From: Ariolimax columbianus | Taxonomy: Eukaryota > Mollusca > Gastropoda > Stylommatophora > Arionidae | Direction: 5' to 3' | DNA length: 64,000 bases | Assembly: GCA_036924085.1 (NCBI GenBank) | Contig: JAVGWX010000013.1 | Coordinates: 51,748,904 to 51,812,903 of the forward strand | Shown here: piece after piece, positions 12,910 to 23,850 of the stretch | Layout of the letters: the number at the start of each line of letters is the position of its first letter | How positions within the stretch are numbered: the stretch's first letter is position 1 | The notes under the pieces: generated by a model | The model's database searches: none | The model's input: only the letters and a program-made list of their open reading frames with translations | What the model was told of the DNA's origin: nothing | Program-made: the position numbers and the translations under genes

Positions 12910-13046
12910 CAAAATGATGATGATGTCAACGATGATGATGATGATAATGATGATGATGATGATAATGATGATGATGACGATGATGATGATGATAATGATG
13001 ATGATGATGATAATGATGATGATGACGATGATGATGATGATATGTT
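12910..13046. repeat. GAT/GAC trinucleotide microsatellite
   Basis: About 135 bp of gatgat with interspersed gac and aat units. It translates to poly-aspartate on plus and poly-isoleucine on minus, which explains the open frames at 12850-13098. There is no other evidence of coding. Confidence 0.95.
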
Positions 13047-14550
13047 CCATATGAATCACTCAGACATACCGCCCTCTACATTACAAATGATCTCGTAAAA
13101 CTAGCAACAACCAAACCACTGCAGTTGTTCATTGATTGTGACGTCTTTGTTGTGTATCTTGTGAATAACGTGGACAGTCTCTCTCGGTCACATCCCTAGA
13201 GCTGTTTTATAATTCATGTTGTTGGTTAGCTTTTCTGTCCTCATGTTCAACTCTTGAATATCGTCTCTATTTCTGGATTAACAATCACGATTACAAAAAC
13301 GTTGTCAAATGTCACAATTTGGTGTAGCTTTTACCTCACTATTAAAATAAACATTGCCAAATGTCACAATATGGAACAGCTCTTACTTCACTGACTATTA
13401 AAATAAACATTGTCAAATGTCACAATTTGTTGGTAAGCTTTTTTCCTTATATGTCTTTTGTTAAAGAAACATCAAATGTCACAATACCTATTACATGTTT
13501 ACAACGTAACCATACAACAACAAAAAACATGGCCGCTTTTTGACAACGTCAAGGATACGCTGCTTTTGTTCACTGGCATGAGTATCAGTTCTACTTCTTA
13601 ACTATTTTAGCACGTGGGGAGGTTCTTAATATTCTTCAATAATACCACAATTGTGGACTCTTTGAACCAACTTGGGCGAATTGTTGCCGATGGATTTTTG
13701 CGATCAACAACATCATTACTGCCCCCGGGATAAATGTCATCTTGCAAACGATCCCTGGACATTGTGCACAGCTTGGCAAAAACAAGAATCTCGAAACAAG
13801 AGTTGGATAGACCATGTAGTAACCCCACAGTAACACGAATTATTAAGAATAATACTCGGGAAATCTGGAAGAATAGGCGGGTGGACGGAAACAAACAGGT
13901 GGCAGTGTATTTAGCAAAATGCCACAGCCAAAAAGTAACGTTGACATAAATTAACTTCATAGAAGAGATCAAAGTCTCATCTTTCATTTTCGAATAGGAC
14001 ATTCCAGAGTCAATAGCCATTTGAACCGCAGCAATCCCTAGCACCTACCCATTACTCTCATCCTCATGAAACAGTTCCACATAAACGCATTAAGTGCAAG
14101 GTGCTCGCAGACCTGAGGAAAAGATTCTTACAAGCACTGCCGACAATTGCCAACACACTGTTCGGAGCAGTGAAACAACTGTAGACGTGTATCTATTTAA
14201 GAATGGCATTTGGCTGCCAAGAGCAGGCTTGTTCAGCAGCTATGAGATATCAACTATTGAACCTAATTTGTTGATTGACCGTCAATGGTTGTCTTCATTA
14301 TACCAAGACATTATCTTTCTCACTTTCATTGATACATTCATGTTACGTTCTATTCTTTTTATTAGCTTCCTGTCTATCTCCAAAAATATTTGTTGCACGA
14401 ACCTATCACATTAATTAGAAACGCTGCTTCGGGAAAGCAAATGATCAATATAATTAATTGGCGGTGTTAAAAGACACTACAAAGTCCTGTAGTGAGAAAA
14501 GCAGATGGCACATGATAAAAGGTTACAATATTCTTACAGACACTCCAGAC
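13047..14550. other. No recognisable gene; small local duplication near 13300-13450
   Basis: The phrase caaatgtcacaat recurs four times between 13300 and 13490 with flanking taaaataaacattg, a short irregular tandem repeat. A 145-codon minus frame (13607-14044) and a 106-codon plus frame (14094-14414) match nothing I know. I do not call them genes. Confidence 0.55.
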
Positions 14551-14905
14551 GTTGTTTATGTTGTCGATTGCTCACAATGAGTTGGATTACTCTTTTGTGT
14601 GACCTAAAACGGACGTTAAGTGGTGGGTTGTCGTAGCTTTCCTCACATCCCAAGCGTGCTGATGAAAGTGGACTGGGGTCCTCCAGGCGGTTATGCTATG
14701 CTTGGCTTCATATGCATGTCGCTCACTACTACGGACATCACGTCGAGCCCTTACCATGTTAGCCAAGCTGCCATGAACTCAGCCCGTTTCTAGAAAAGGC
14801 TACGAAGAAGCCAAGGTGAGGATCTTGTCCAGTATGATTTGCCTGAACCTGACTAACATGTCTGATCAGCACATCAGGCGTTAGTCTTCCTTCCCACACT
14901 CCAGA
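14551..14905 (-). mobile_element. Interspersed family C, copy 2
   Basis: This contains the family blocks in order: a cacaatgag edge, gtcgtagctttcctcacatc, gtgctgatgaaagtggactgg, a cactactacggacatcacg block, gccatgaactcagcccg, and the ctgactaacatgtctgatcagc edge. It is close to full length (about 350 bp) and, read with its CAA-side end as 3', lies on minus. Confidence 0.82.
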
Positions 14906-16139
14906 CGTAATAAGATATGAAGGTGTTAAAATTCCCACTTGCAGACGCCACGCAATGACTGTTTAACTCATTCTCTCGGCAGAGTCGATATATCAGTTCC
15001 CAAATTTTCTTGACATTATGTAGAGCTAATATATTTACTTGCACATCTGGCATAACCCAAGTGGTCTGCAGGTATGGCAAAGACAAGAATAGTACCATTG
15101 CCCCACAGAGAGCTTGTCGTAAAATGTGACTGTGAGACATTGCATAACACCGGTCATTGTTAGGTGGTTTGGTAAGAGCACCAATGATGGCGCCTAACAG
15201 GCTGCGGGTATGTTTTGCTCTACTGTTTGAGTCTATTAAGATGGACTTGCACATCGATTAACCACCATCCACGGCACTTGTACCAAATGCTGCAGCGTAA
15301 TGAAGTGATCGAGACTAGACCGCTAAGAAGGTTATCCTCCCCCTGGCTACATCCAGCTCACGCCAGAGTTGGATCCAGCACAAGGGCATCCACCCCTGTA
15401 TAAATACAAGTCGACTTACCCTAAGACTGAGACATTTGCCATAATTATGCGTCAAAGGTTCTTCATTCCAATATTTCTAAATGTATCAATATACGTGTAC
15501 TTAGTAGTGGCATTCAGAATTCCCTATGTATTTCACTTGCATTTTCTCTAAACCCTTGTGCATTGTTCTGCTGCTACCTTGTCGGTATTAACGCTGTTTC
15601 ATTTATCAAGTCAACTTACGAATGTACAAGACAATATTATCCATATTGTGTACATGTGTATAATGAACTTGTAATTTAAAAAGTTATATTCATTACATGT
15701 ATGTATTCTACTCCTAAAGACATCTATTGTTTTAGATGTCCCTATCATTTATGTGTCTTATGTGAAGATTTGGGTTCTATGTCTTTGAAATTAAAGTTTA
15801 TATGATTTTTTTACTAACATCACCACAGTTCTGCTAGTACTACCCATTTTAAATCGAGTCCACTGTTTATGTTGACTGTAAATATTTGTCTTTGCTAAAA
15901 TCACTGTATTTGTTATTTCTTTGTTAAATCTGACGTCCGAGATAGTTGTAAAATGCGACTTAATGGGGTTGCACATGGAGCTAGCATCCTTGACATGTGA
16001 TAATAATTGTAAGATTGTAGGGCAGTGCTGTGGTGCCTGCGTCCTGTAAGAGGACAGCAACTACAGCACTGGCTAATGCTTCATATAGAGCGAGACGACA
16101 AGAGGATTCTTCCTGGTCTCGTTTCCATTCAATGTTTGT
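14906..16139. other. No recognisable gene
   Basis: A 126-codon minus frame (14874-15254, partly overlapping family C) and several shorter frames lack recognisable motifs. A ggcgcctaacagg phrase at about 15189 also occurs at about 61307 and may mark a shared repeat end. Confidence 0.5.
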
Positions 16140-16385
16140 TGTTTTGCCATTGTTGTATTCATCCAAATGTGTTAAATATGTTGTTGTATTTATCCAAATG
16201 TTGTATTCATCAAAATGGCGTTGTCGTCCTACTGTTGTATTCATTATTTTGTTGTATTCATACAATTTTTGTATTTATCTAACTGGTGTGTTCATCATAA
16301 TGGCGTATTCATCGAAATGCTGTATTCGTCGAAATGCTGTATTCATTGAATTGTTGTATTCATTGAATTGTTGTATTCATCTTAG
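16140..16385. repeat. Short irregular minisatellite (tgttgtattcat)
   Basis: The core tgttgtattcat recurs about twelve times with spacers such as ccaaatg and tgaat, giving a period of about 17-21 bp. Plus-strand open frames through it are repeat products. Confidence 0.85.
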
Positions 16386-16418
16386 TATTTAGTTCTTAGT
16401 TGGACCCATTCTTTGTCA

Positions 16419-16450
16419 GGGGGGTGGGGGGGGGGGTGGGGTGGGGGGTC
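16419..16450. other. G-rich tract, possible quadruplex former
   Basis: Runs of 6, 11, 4 and 6 G separated by single T occupy about 30 bp on plus. Such a tract could fold into a G-quadruplex; nothing in the context shows a role. Confidence 0.6.
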
Positions 16451-16800
16451 ACCCTTGAGCGGGTACCACTCAGGATCTAGTCGTTTCTGTTGATGGCGCG
16501 TGTCGTCCAGTTGGAAAGTAGTATGTTTGTTGTGTGGTCGTTAATGTTGTACTTGTCTAGTGAATCTCGCCAGCGAGTTTGGGGCCGACCTCCGCGTTTC
16601 TTTTTGTCGCGAGGGTACCACATGGTGGTTGTGGTACTCCATCTTTCGTCTTGTCGTTCAGCTATATGGTCTGCCCAGAGGTGGTTTGAGTAGTTGACCT
16701 ACTATAGGGCATCTTTGATGTGTAACATTCTCCGGATGTCGCTATTGTGTAGTTCGTTTTGTAGTTGTTCTCTGAGAGTTATTTCCACCAGGAGTCCGTG
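16451..16800 (-). mobile_element. C-terminal fragment of an RTE-like reverse transcriptase
   Basis: Reading minus from about 16790 gives NELHNSDIRRMLHI, then WADHIAERQDERWSTTTTMW, YPRDKKKRGGRPQTRWRDSL and a stop near 16480. This is the standard tail of RTE-like polyproteins (zinc-poor, GRP.TRW block). It resembles the C-terminus of the fragment at 8345-9235. The RT palm is missing. Confidence 0.82.
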
Positions 16801-16804
16801 ATCG

Positions 16805-17495
16805 CTAACGACAACTGGCAAGGCACTTGATGATGATTATTATCATATAGTTTTATTTATGTTGTTGCTCGTTGTTTCTTTTCATTGATCGTTTCTCCTG
16901 GATTATCTACACTCCACATACAACAATTGGGTATAGTATGCATTCTAAAGGGTAGAATTGGATGTCACATTCACTCATGTATATTTTGGAGTAAATCAAA
17001 ATCAGGATTTTTCATTTCGACACGAATTAAACTTTCACCATTTAATTTCCAATGTTTCTGGAGATAATTAAAAAGACGGGTACATCTTCCAGACACCGTT
17101 ACATAGTCACTTTGACGGTACGTGTTATTTCGTCACAGTTTTACGTCCAAGTTCGTCTATGGTACAGCTTCAGTCAGTGCCCCCTGAGATTAAAGAAAAA
17201 TGGTCATGACATTACGTAAAGATACATTGTCAAAATATAACCAGATATGCCTTCTCTGGAACACGCAAGGAAACATAAAAACGTGGTAACAGAATTTGCA
17301 AAACACTACCACAGAATTCTGTGAAATGGACGTTCTCCCAATACTTGCCAATGTACAGCTTTCCCAGGTCGGTATCCGTGTTAGGTCTAAACAATTAAAT
17401 TTAAGAGACAGATTCCTAAATAGTGTAATTATGGTGCAGGGGAAATACAGAGAGAATAACTCGCATAGTCTCAAGGGCTAATTTAAAAAAAATTT
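16805..17495. other. No recognisable gene
   Basis: AT-rich sequence with only short unrecognised open frames. Confidence 0.55.
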
Positions 17496-17504
17496 GAAAT
17501 AAGA

Positions 17505-17844
17505 ACTAGATAAAGAGGAAGAAGAAGAACAAGAAAAAGAAGAAGAAGAACATGAAAAAGAAGAAGAAGACGAGTGACTAAGAAGAAGAACAACAAGAGT
17601 ACTAATAAAAAAAAGAAGAAGAAGAAGAGGAAAAATGTTGAGAAGAAAAAGAAAAAAGAGGAAGAAGGAGGAGAAAAAGGAAAAGGAAGAGAAGAAGGAG
17701 GAGAAGAAGAAGGAGGAGGAGAAGAAGGAGGAGAACAAAAAAAAATAAGAAGGAGAAAGAGAAGAAGCAGAAGAAAACGAAGAACAATAACAACATTAAC
17801 AACATCAACAATAGTAATAATAATAATAATGATAATAAGGAAAT
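17505..17844. repeat. GAA/GAG-rich purine tract ending in ATA/ACA trinucleotides
   Basis: The tract is nearly pure purine on plus from 17505 to about 17790, then aacaacatt and taataat units to 17840. Long frames through it encode Lys/Glu (plus) or Ser/Phe/Leu (minus) low-complexity sequence and are not credible genes. It abuts the 18S fragment directly. Confidence 0.93.
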
Positions 17845-17914
17845 GTGTGAACTTAGACATGCATGGCTTAATCTTTGAGACAAGCATATGACTACTGGCA
17901 GGATCAACCAGATA
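17845..17914 (-). rRNA. 18S rRNA 5'-end fragment (first ~70 nt), isolated
   Basis: The minus strand starts with TATCTGGTTGATCCTGCCAG at 17914 and continues through the AGTCATATGCTTGTCTCAAA, GATTAAGCCATGCATGTCTA and AGTTCACAC blocks. This is the universally conserved 5' end of eukaryotic small-subunit rRNA. Similarity stops at 17845, where purine and trinucleotide repeats begin, so over 95% of the 18S gene is absent and it cannot give a functional rRNA. It is a dispersed rDNA fragment. Confidence 0.95.
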
Positions 17915-18645
17915 TCTGTCGGAGACGTACGTACAGCACACACCGGTCGGCGGAGGAGGGGTGTGTAAAAAGCCTCACTGGGACGGCCGCAGGGACCGAC
18001 TGACGGGACGGACGGACGGTTGTTCCACCCGTCCCTCACTCCGTCGACCTATGACCGCCTGACAGGGGCCTCCCACACGCACCAGACGACCGACCGACCG
18101 GGCTCGCTCGAGGAGGGATGGCAGCGTTCTGTGCAGAACGGATCCCAACGACCTCGGCGATGAATTTCACTGGGACTAGAGACAATTTGGCCTGCCGGCC
18201 TGCCCTTCTCCGTAGGAGAACGCAGGGCCTCGAGGCACGATTCTTGCTTTCCATTTGCCGGTCACAAGCTCTTTGCGAGAGTCGGACCACCAGCGAGACG
18301 TACTGTCGAGCTCTGCTATAAGCCTTAGATAAATCACCACGGACGGACCACGTTTCCTGATACGGACCAGACAAGCGCACCTCGGTGGAGGAGCCGCTAC
18401 AACAAACCGCACCCAATTCGCTCTACGGGGAAAGGCAGGCGAGCGTTTTCCGCAAGCCCGCGCTATCGCTCCGCCTGGCGGGATTGAGATCGCTTTACGA
18501 ACACTGGTTGAAATTGAGTCGCCGCGGCGAGACAACTACCCCAGATCGTCGGTGTTTGAAACTTGCGAACTTCTACCAGTACTGTTTTTCACAACGTCCT
18601 TCACAATGGATACAATTCCTTAATCGTGTTAGTCTGTCCACCCGC
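17915..18645 (-). other. Probable 5' external transcribed spacer of rDNA
   Basis: This segment lies directly upstream of the 18S start on minus and is clearly more GC-rich than its surroundings, as expected of transcribed spacer. It ends at the atcatcatc tract at about 18648. Minus-strand frames of 119-145 codons here are overlapping, biased and best explained as spacer sequence. The spacer itself is not conserved enough to identify by eye; the call rests on position and composition. Confidence 0.7.
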
Positions 18646-18990
18646 ATTATCATCATCATTATCATCATCATCATAGGCGTTTCAGGCTCTGTAGACCATG
18701 CCAGTGGCATTGTGTGAGTTGTGTGATCCTGTCTTCTGTATTTCATCACTGTTTGCTATGAGTGTAAAGGCCGATCCTAGTGACAGTCCCTGCCATAGAT
18801 TGCTCAACTATGCTAAGGAGGCTGGCTTGCCGGAATTTTTCTAGATCTCTTCCGTCTTTCTCTGTTCTCTACAGCCAGAAGGTCTCGACCAGCGTCGGTA
18901 ACCGCTATGTCCCTCCAACTGTCTGTCTCCAAACAGCTAGATTCTGAGCGATTGATTCTCAGCCCTCGTATGAGATGTCACATGACTTCA
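18646..18990 (-). mobile_element. Interspersed family H, copy 1, with ATC/GAT tail
   Basis: Shared with 22300-22710: the edge tcatcatcat, then blocks catcactgtttgctatg / cgacactgcctgctatgg, aggctggcttgccg, ttctctacagccagaa / tctcttcagccagaa, and gactgtctccaaacag-like sequence. The GAT-rich edge, read on minus as a 3' tail, suggests a short retroelement. No coding motifs were found. Confidence 0.65.
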
Positions 18991-19099
18991 TGTCCCTCAT
19001 GCATACTTCCGTGAATCGCAGTGTGGGACGGCAGAAGTCTTTTTAACTCCAATGGTTAGCAGTCCGTAGAGGATATCTTCCGCAACAGAATTCCTTAGA

Positions 19100-20110
19100 T
19101 TTTATTTGAGCAACTTCAAAGAAGAAATATATTTCTCGCTGTCACAAATTGACACCTGGTCGTCATTAATTAATAGTGCTGTTGTTGTGGCTTTAAAGCA
19201 GGTGTGTCAAGTCCAGAAGATAGAAGCAGATTTTGTGTTTTCAAAGAGCCAAAAAGTATGTTGTCGTTTTTGAGAGATTTCGAGTCTTGATTTTTTAAAA
19301 AACACCTAATTAAATCACCAATGCGTCTTTGAAAATGCTTAGGGGAAGCAGCACAACACTTGTCTATGTCTTTAACATGCAGCCTTTTCTTGTAGTTTTG
19401 ATAGTTTTCAGTCTAAAACAATTTTGCCTCTAAGAGATAACTTTGGAATTCAAAACAATATTTTAGTTGAGTTACAATGCAGGCATAGATCGATCTATAG
19501 GCGACATTTAAATCTAGTACAGATTTCCACAAGGCATGTTGTGCAGCTTTTTCTTCTTGCGTATCTTATAGAATAGCAGATAATCTGTTCCTCATATCCT
19601 CAACTGTGAATTCAGAACAATGGAGTGCGTGTTGTATTTTTACAATAAATGTTTCCATCTTTTGTTGCTGAGAACATTATATGTCTACGGAAGGCATGTC
19701 ATTGTTGAAGAGATATCATATGTCTAAGTGAGGCATGACATTGTTAAAGCGATATCAGATGTCTATGTGAGGCATGACATTGTTGAAGAGATATCATATG
19801 TCTAAGTGAGGCATGACATTGTTGAAGAGATATCAGATGTTTACGTGAGGCATGGCATTGTTGAAGGAATCCAACCAGAATGGAACACTGTCATCATTCT
19901 GCGACTTAATAAATCCAGCAGCTTGGCACATTGTTTCAGCGTTAAATGTTTTCGGCACCCAAGATTGAATGTTTTCAAAACAATTCAAAATTGAATCTTT
20001 ATTTTGAAAAATTATTTGCACTAATCTTGAACGAGAATTGAATTTAATGCTGTTTTAATAAGGAGAATTTGAAGAAAAAAATACTGAAATTCATGTGAGA
20101 TTGACCAAAA
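19100..20110 (-). pseudogene. Possible degraded transposase-like ORF (hAT/ZMYM-like) with an internal repeat
   Basis: On minus, 20021-19833 reads a 62-residue frame with SWVPKTFNAETMCQAAGFI. Further down, about 19625-19200 reads EFTVEDMRNRLSAIL, WKSVLDLNVAYRSIYACIV and a stop-poor stretch of more than 100 residues. The layout of a helical QAAGFI-type block, an MPHVDI block and a later KSVLDLNVAYR block recalls the C-terminal halves of hAT/TTF-type transposase-derived proteins, but I cannot point to a diagnostic catalytic motif. Stops and the 39-bp repeat at 19681-19865 disrupt it. Confidence 0.35.
19681..19865. repeat. 39-bp tandem repeat, about five copies
   Basis: Unit landmarks are gtctaagtgaggcatgacat, tgttgaagag and atatcatat, 39 bp apart. 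As 39 is 13 codons, each copy on minus repeats a LFNNVMPHLDI-like peptide followed by a stop, inside a possible decayed ORF. Confidence 0.93.
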
Positions 20111-20174
20111 AAACTCTTCACACAGGAAATGTGATATGAAGCCTTTTACATCAGTTTATTATGTTTGTGTTTCT

Positions 20175-20790
20175 TCTTCCTAAAAATGGTCGTCACTGCA
20201 CTACGGGCATACCCGTAAGGTGCTCAGTCCCTCTCAGCACCAGTGTATGGATGCTGATGGTCCCTGTAGCTCGCTGGTTGTACTCTCTTGCCCCGTGCTC
20301 TCATATTTTGGTCGAAACGTTGCAGTCTGTTGATTGCTGACTCATCCATTGCGGTGTTCTCATTTAACAGGTGGTCATTCATTGATTTCAAAATGTCATT
20401 CAAATCCATCACTAATGTGCCCATGATGAGAGCTTGTGTGGCCAAGATGTCAGCTCTCTTGTTACCCTGAAACCCAGCAGGACCAGGACAGTAGATCCAT
20501 GTCACTCTGGTGGCTTGAGACCTCAACAGATGGTATCCGCTCGTACCTAAGCCATTCCTTCTGTACCTTCTGGAGTACGGCGTGCGCGTCTGTAACGATA
20601 ACTGCCCTTGTTAAAGAAGTCTCAGATCTCAGCGCTGAGGTTACTGCTTGCATCTCTATTCTCAAACTGGAGGTTGTTGACAGGTATACCCTATTGCATT
20701 CGGCAACGACCTGTTCCATTACTCTAGCCGAGAAGGCCCAGCCTGATGTCCTACTGCGCAGCACTGGTTATGTTGGTGTGCGTAGCAGTA
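20175..20790 (-). mobile_element. RNase H-bearing retrotransposon 3' fragment (family F), copy 1
   Basis: On minus, 20764-20462 reads an RNase H core: RSRTSGWAF, STTSSLRIEMQAVTSAL (catalytic Glu region) and AVIVTDAHAVLQKV (catalytic Asp). After a frameshift, 20526-20224 reads ATRVTWIYCPGPAGFQGNKR and ADILATQA. The first catalytic block, TDGS in the relative at 52612-53480, has decayed to TNIT here. The C-terminal CPEC region is only partly legible near 20200. Confidence 0.88.
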
Positions 20791-21120
20791 GATATGATGT
20801 GTATTTTTATAAACTTCTTAAGCTATACCATTGACACGGCATACTATGCCCTCTGTGTATTGCAGTCTCGTCATATGTTTGTGCGATTATCATTTCGGGG
20901 AACTCTTGCAATGGCAAGAGTTCTCTCAAAGGGCATTATGATAAACCTCCTTAAATATGTGTTACAGTGTTAACAAATCTACAATATCACTGTCAAATTG
21001 GTCTTTTAAACTCGAATCGAAATATTACAGCTGTCTGGTAGCGAATTTCATACCTCTGTAGTATCGTTAACCTTGCAGGCTATCAAAGATGACAATTTGA
21101 TTTCATCAGTTATAAGCACG
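20791..21120. other. No recognisable gene
   Basis: AT-rich, with a short unrecognised plus frame at 20746-20973. Confidence 0.5.
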
Positions 21121-21123
21121 TTT

Positions 21124-21308
21124 CATCTAACTTCTTGTGCTCTTCGCTCCCTCCTTCATCAGCACGTTTCACCTTCTCGTGCTCTTCGCTCCCTCCTTCA
21201 TCAGTACGTTTCACCTTCTTGTGCTCTTCTCTCCCTCCTTCATCAGTACGTTTCACCTTCTCGTGCTCTTCGCTCCCTCCTTCATCAGCACGTTTCACCT
21301 TCTAGTGC
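21124..21308. repeat. 42-bp tandem repeat, four copies
   Basis: The unit runs cttcgctccctccttcatca then gcacgtttcaccttctcgtgct, 42 bp or 14 codons. Frames on both strands stay open through it, giving the repeat peptides APSFISTFHLLVLF on plus and KRADEGGSEEHEKV on minus. Confidence 0.95.
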
Positions 21309-22160
21309 TCTTTGTTCCTTCAGACAAGCGAGGTCTTCAATGAGAAAATACAGCATGATCTCGAACCCCAACTTATACAGACTCGAGTGGAACATCTGAT
21401 GTTTCCAATTGACAGAAGATCGATTACCACAGCAGCACAGAGCCAAGGATCTAGCCACCCACAACAAGCCAATGCCCATTTCGGTTACAATATAAGACAG
21501 TCGCTAGAGATCGAGGATTAGACTACAACCATATCTAGACGAAGACACCGGAGATAATAGTCTGGGGCTCTTTCTAGCAAACCTCAACTCCCTAGGATAC
21601 AACAGGAGCAACTAAATAAGTAACAGTCCATCTCAGACAATAATGAGAAATAGTCAGGTCTGTGTCAGGAATTGTGTTTGATGGAATAATAGTGAATATG
21701 GGAGAACACATGCTTTCCATCGCCACATAGAACCACATCTCCGAAACGAAATGCTTTTATTTATTTTCTCAATACGTTTATTTTTTCTAAGAATTATGAA
21801 TATTCTTTCTTTAAATAAACTGCAGTACGTAATTTGTTTTCAAAAATACTTTGCAAACAAAATGAATTGCCGTTTTTAAATATATTATATATTAACAGCT
21901 TTAAGATGTAGGAGTGTGTAGAGCGCTTGTTTCAAGGTGAAGATTCGTGTCCCAGTTGTTATTGCCCCATTCTGACTAACTGGAAAAGGGTACATGACTT
22001 ATAGTTAGGAAAGACAAGACAACAGGTAAAAACATTAGTCATTCGCCTCACGAAACGTGCTTTTATCACTTCATTCCAACACGCAGTTTCTGCTATAGGT
22101 TACTTTCACCCCAACAGAAGCTAACAGCTTTTTTGAACAATGGAAGAGTACATTCTTCGT
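21309..22160. other. No recognisable gene
   Basis: Mixed sequence with unrecognised short frames; AT-rich between 21740 and 21900. Confidence 0.5.
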
Positions 22161-22175
22161 GTGCATGTCTTTTCT

Positions 22176-22182
22176 CTTTAAT

Positions 22183-22230
<48 letters not shown>

Positions 22231-22248
22231 GTTTTCTCTTTCTCCTTT
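22176..22248. repeat. CT microsatellite
   Basis: Nearly pure (TC)n with a few T interruptions. It accounts for the Arg/Glu and Ser/Leu low-complexity frames nearby. Confidence 0.97.
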
Positions 22249-22299
22249 TTCTTGTGTTTCAAGTCTTTCAAATATACCCTCGTTCAAACATAGACATAA

Positions 22300-22710
22300 T
22301 CACGCTAATATCATCATCATAGTCGTCTAAGTCTAAGTAGAACATGCACGTTGCACGCTGGGAGTTTTTGTCCAGCTCTGTCGCCTGTATTTCGACACTG
22401 CCTGCTATGGCTGTAAAGGTCGATAGGAGAGTGACAGCCTCTGCCACAGATCGTACAACCATGCTGAAGAGGCTGGCTTGCCGTCGTATTCCTTGATCTT
22501 TTCAGTTTTTCTCATTTCTCTTCAGCCAGAAAGCTACTACGAGCATCGGCAGCTACTGTTATCCCTACATATAACTGATATATAATTGATCTACATATAA
22601 TTGATATATATTTGATCTACATATAATTGATATATAATTGATCTTATTATGACTGTCTCCAAACAGATCGATTCCGAGAAAATGTTTCCCCAGTCCTCGC
22701 TAATATATGT
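22300..22710 (-). mobile_element. Interspersed family H, copy 2, with internal tandem
   Basis: The same ordered blocks as 18646-18990, again beginning at a catcatcat edge. An insertion at about 22565-22645 consists of three copies of a ~36-bp AT-rich unit (atataattgatctacat), absent from copy 1. It splits the conserved ...cagctact and gactgtctccaaac blocks. Confidence 0.65.
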
Positions 22711-22777
22711 ACACATATACAGATGTAGTCTATCGATATAATATGTACTCACATGAATACTATAGCATCAACTAAAT

Positions 22778-22833
22778 TCACGCACGCACGCACACACACA
22801 CGCACGCACGCACGCACGCACGCACGCGCGCGC
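22778..22833. repeat. ACGC/CA microsatellite
   Basis: Alternating cacgcacg and cacaca units, purine/pyrimidine alternating and so potentially Z-DNA forming. Confidence 0.93.
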
Positions 22834-23329
22834 TTGCACCTTTCCAAAATCCTTTGTCGATGTCCGTCTAGTGTCAGAAACTATAACTTCCGATGGTGCA
22901 TTTGAGATGAGCAACACACTCCCGCCACGTCTTATTGTCTGAGGCCAACCTTTCGGATCATTACCCCGCTTTCGACTTCTATGTTTCTTCATCAAGTTTG
23001 TTTAGGTCGGCCTCTCTGGACTCTTGACCAAATCTAGAAGTTATATTTAACACAATTTCAATACCGACCGGTTATAATGGCGAGCTTGGCTTCTTTGATG
23101 TTCTAGGTAAGCAGAACCTGATTTGTGGTTATGATAGTGTTGGCTGATTGGTTGGATATTAACACAACAAACGCATGGGCTCCTGCCCTTAGGCCCAATG
23201 TCATGTATTGGTATCTGCTAGTATTTGTGAGCTATTGCTTAACCCACTTTCTTGGAAAATCCACCAAACGTAGCGACTGGCCAGTTTCATGTTTCTCACG
23301 CGCTCTTGGAAAATCCTCCAAACCTATCG

Positions 23330-23850
23330 ACTGTCCTTCATATTCTTATATTTAATGTCTCATACAACGAGAAAGTATTTGTAATGATTGACCCGAGGTA
23401 GCTGACAATTGTTGTTGATGTGAATAGCTTACTATTTAGAGCGATGTTTGCTGGAGTGGGGTTGCCTAATCCCAGGACCACGGTTTCCGTGACGTTTACT
23501 GACAGAGAACATCCGCAAGTTAATCTGTCAAATAAAAATTGCAAGGTGACCTCATCGTAGGCCATAATAGCAACATCGTCAGCAAAGATAAGGATTTATA
23601 TGGTTTTGGTATTGGCTCTTAGTCATGCAAGGTTGTAGAGCGAACCATCATATCTTATGCGAATATAAACATCTCCAGAATTATTCCTAGAAGCATTGTC
23701 TGAAAGAACAGCAAATAGAATACCAAATAAAGTGGAAACAAAAAGGCAACCATGTTTGACTTCAGTTTTGACCTCAAAGCTGGTAGTTTGTAAAGCGTTC
23801 CACCTACACGCCCGCGTGTATGCCCTCATAGATGGATATATTAGTACAAA
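23330..23850 (-). mobile_element. Reverse transcriptase palm fragment
   Basis: On minus the fragment reads FEVKTEVKHGCLFVSTLFGI (about 23775-23715), GDVYIRIRYDGSLYNLA, then ILIFADDVAIMAYDEVTLQF (23600-23540, catalytic FADD intact), LSVNVTETVVLGLGNPTPAN and SYLGSIITNTFSL (to about 23370). A stop near 23610 and a frame change interrupt it. Both the fingers and the thumb are missing. Best fit is an RTE/CR1-like APE-type element. Confidence 0.88.

Noticed and set aside
12850..13098. Poly-Asp or poly-Ile proteins
   Set aside because: Translation of a GAT microsatellite only.
13607..14044. 145-codon minus frame as a membrane protein gene
   Set aside because: Some hydrophobic stretches, but no recognisable motif, no splice or promoter evidence, and alternative frames overlap it.
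17483..17941. Frames of 105-152 codons in the purine tract
   Set aside because: Low-complexity Lys/Glu or Ser/Phe translations of a GAA tract that run into the 18S fragment.
18036..18535. Minus frames of 119-126 codons as host genes
   Set aside because: They overlap each other in the GC-rich segment directly upstream of the 18S start on the same strand; rDNA spacer explains them better.
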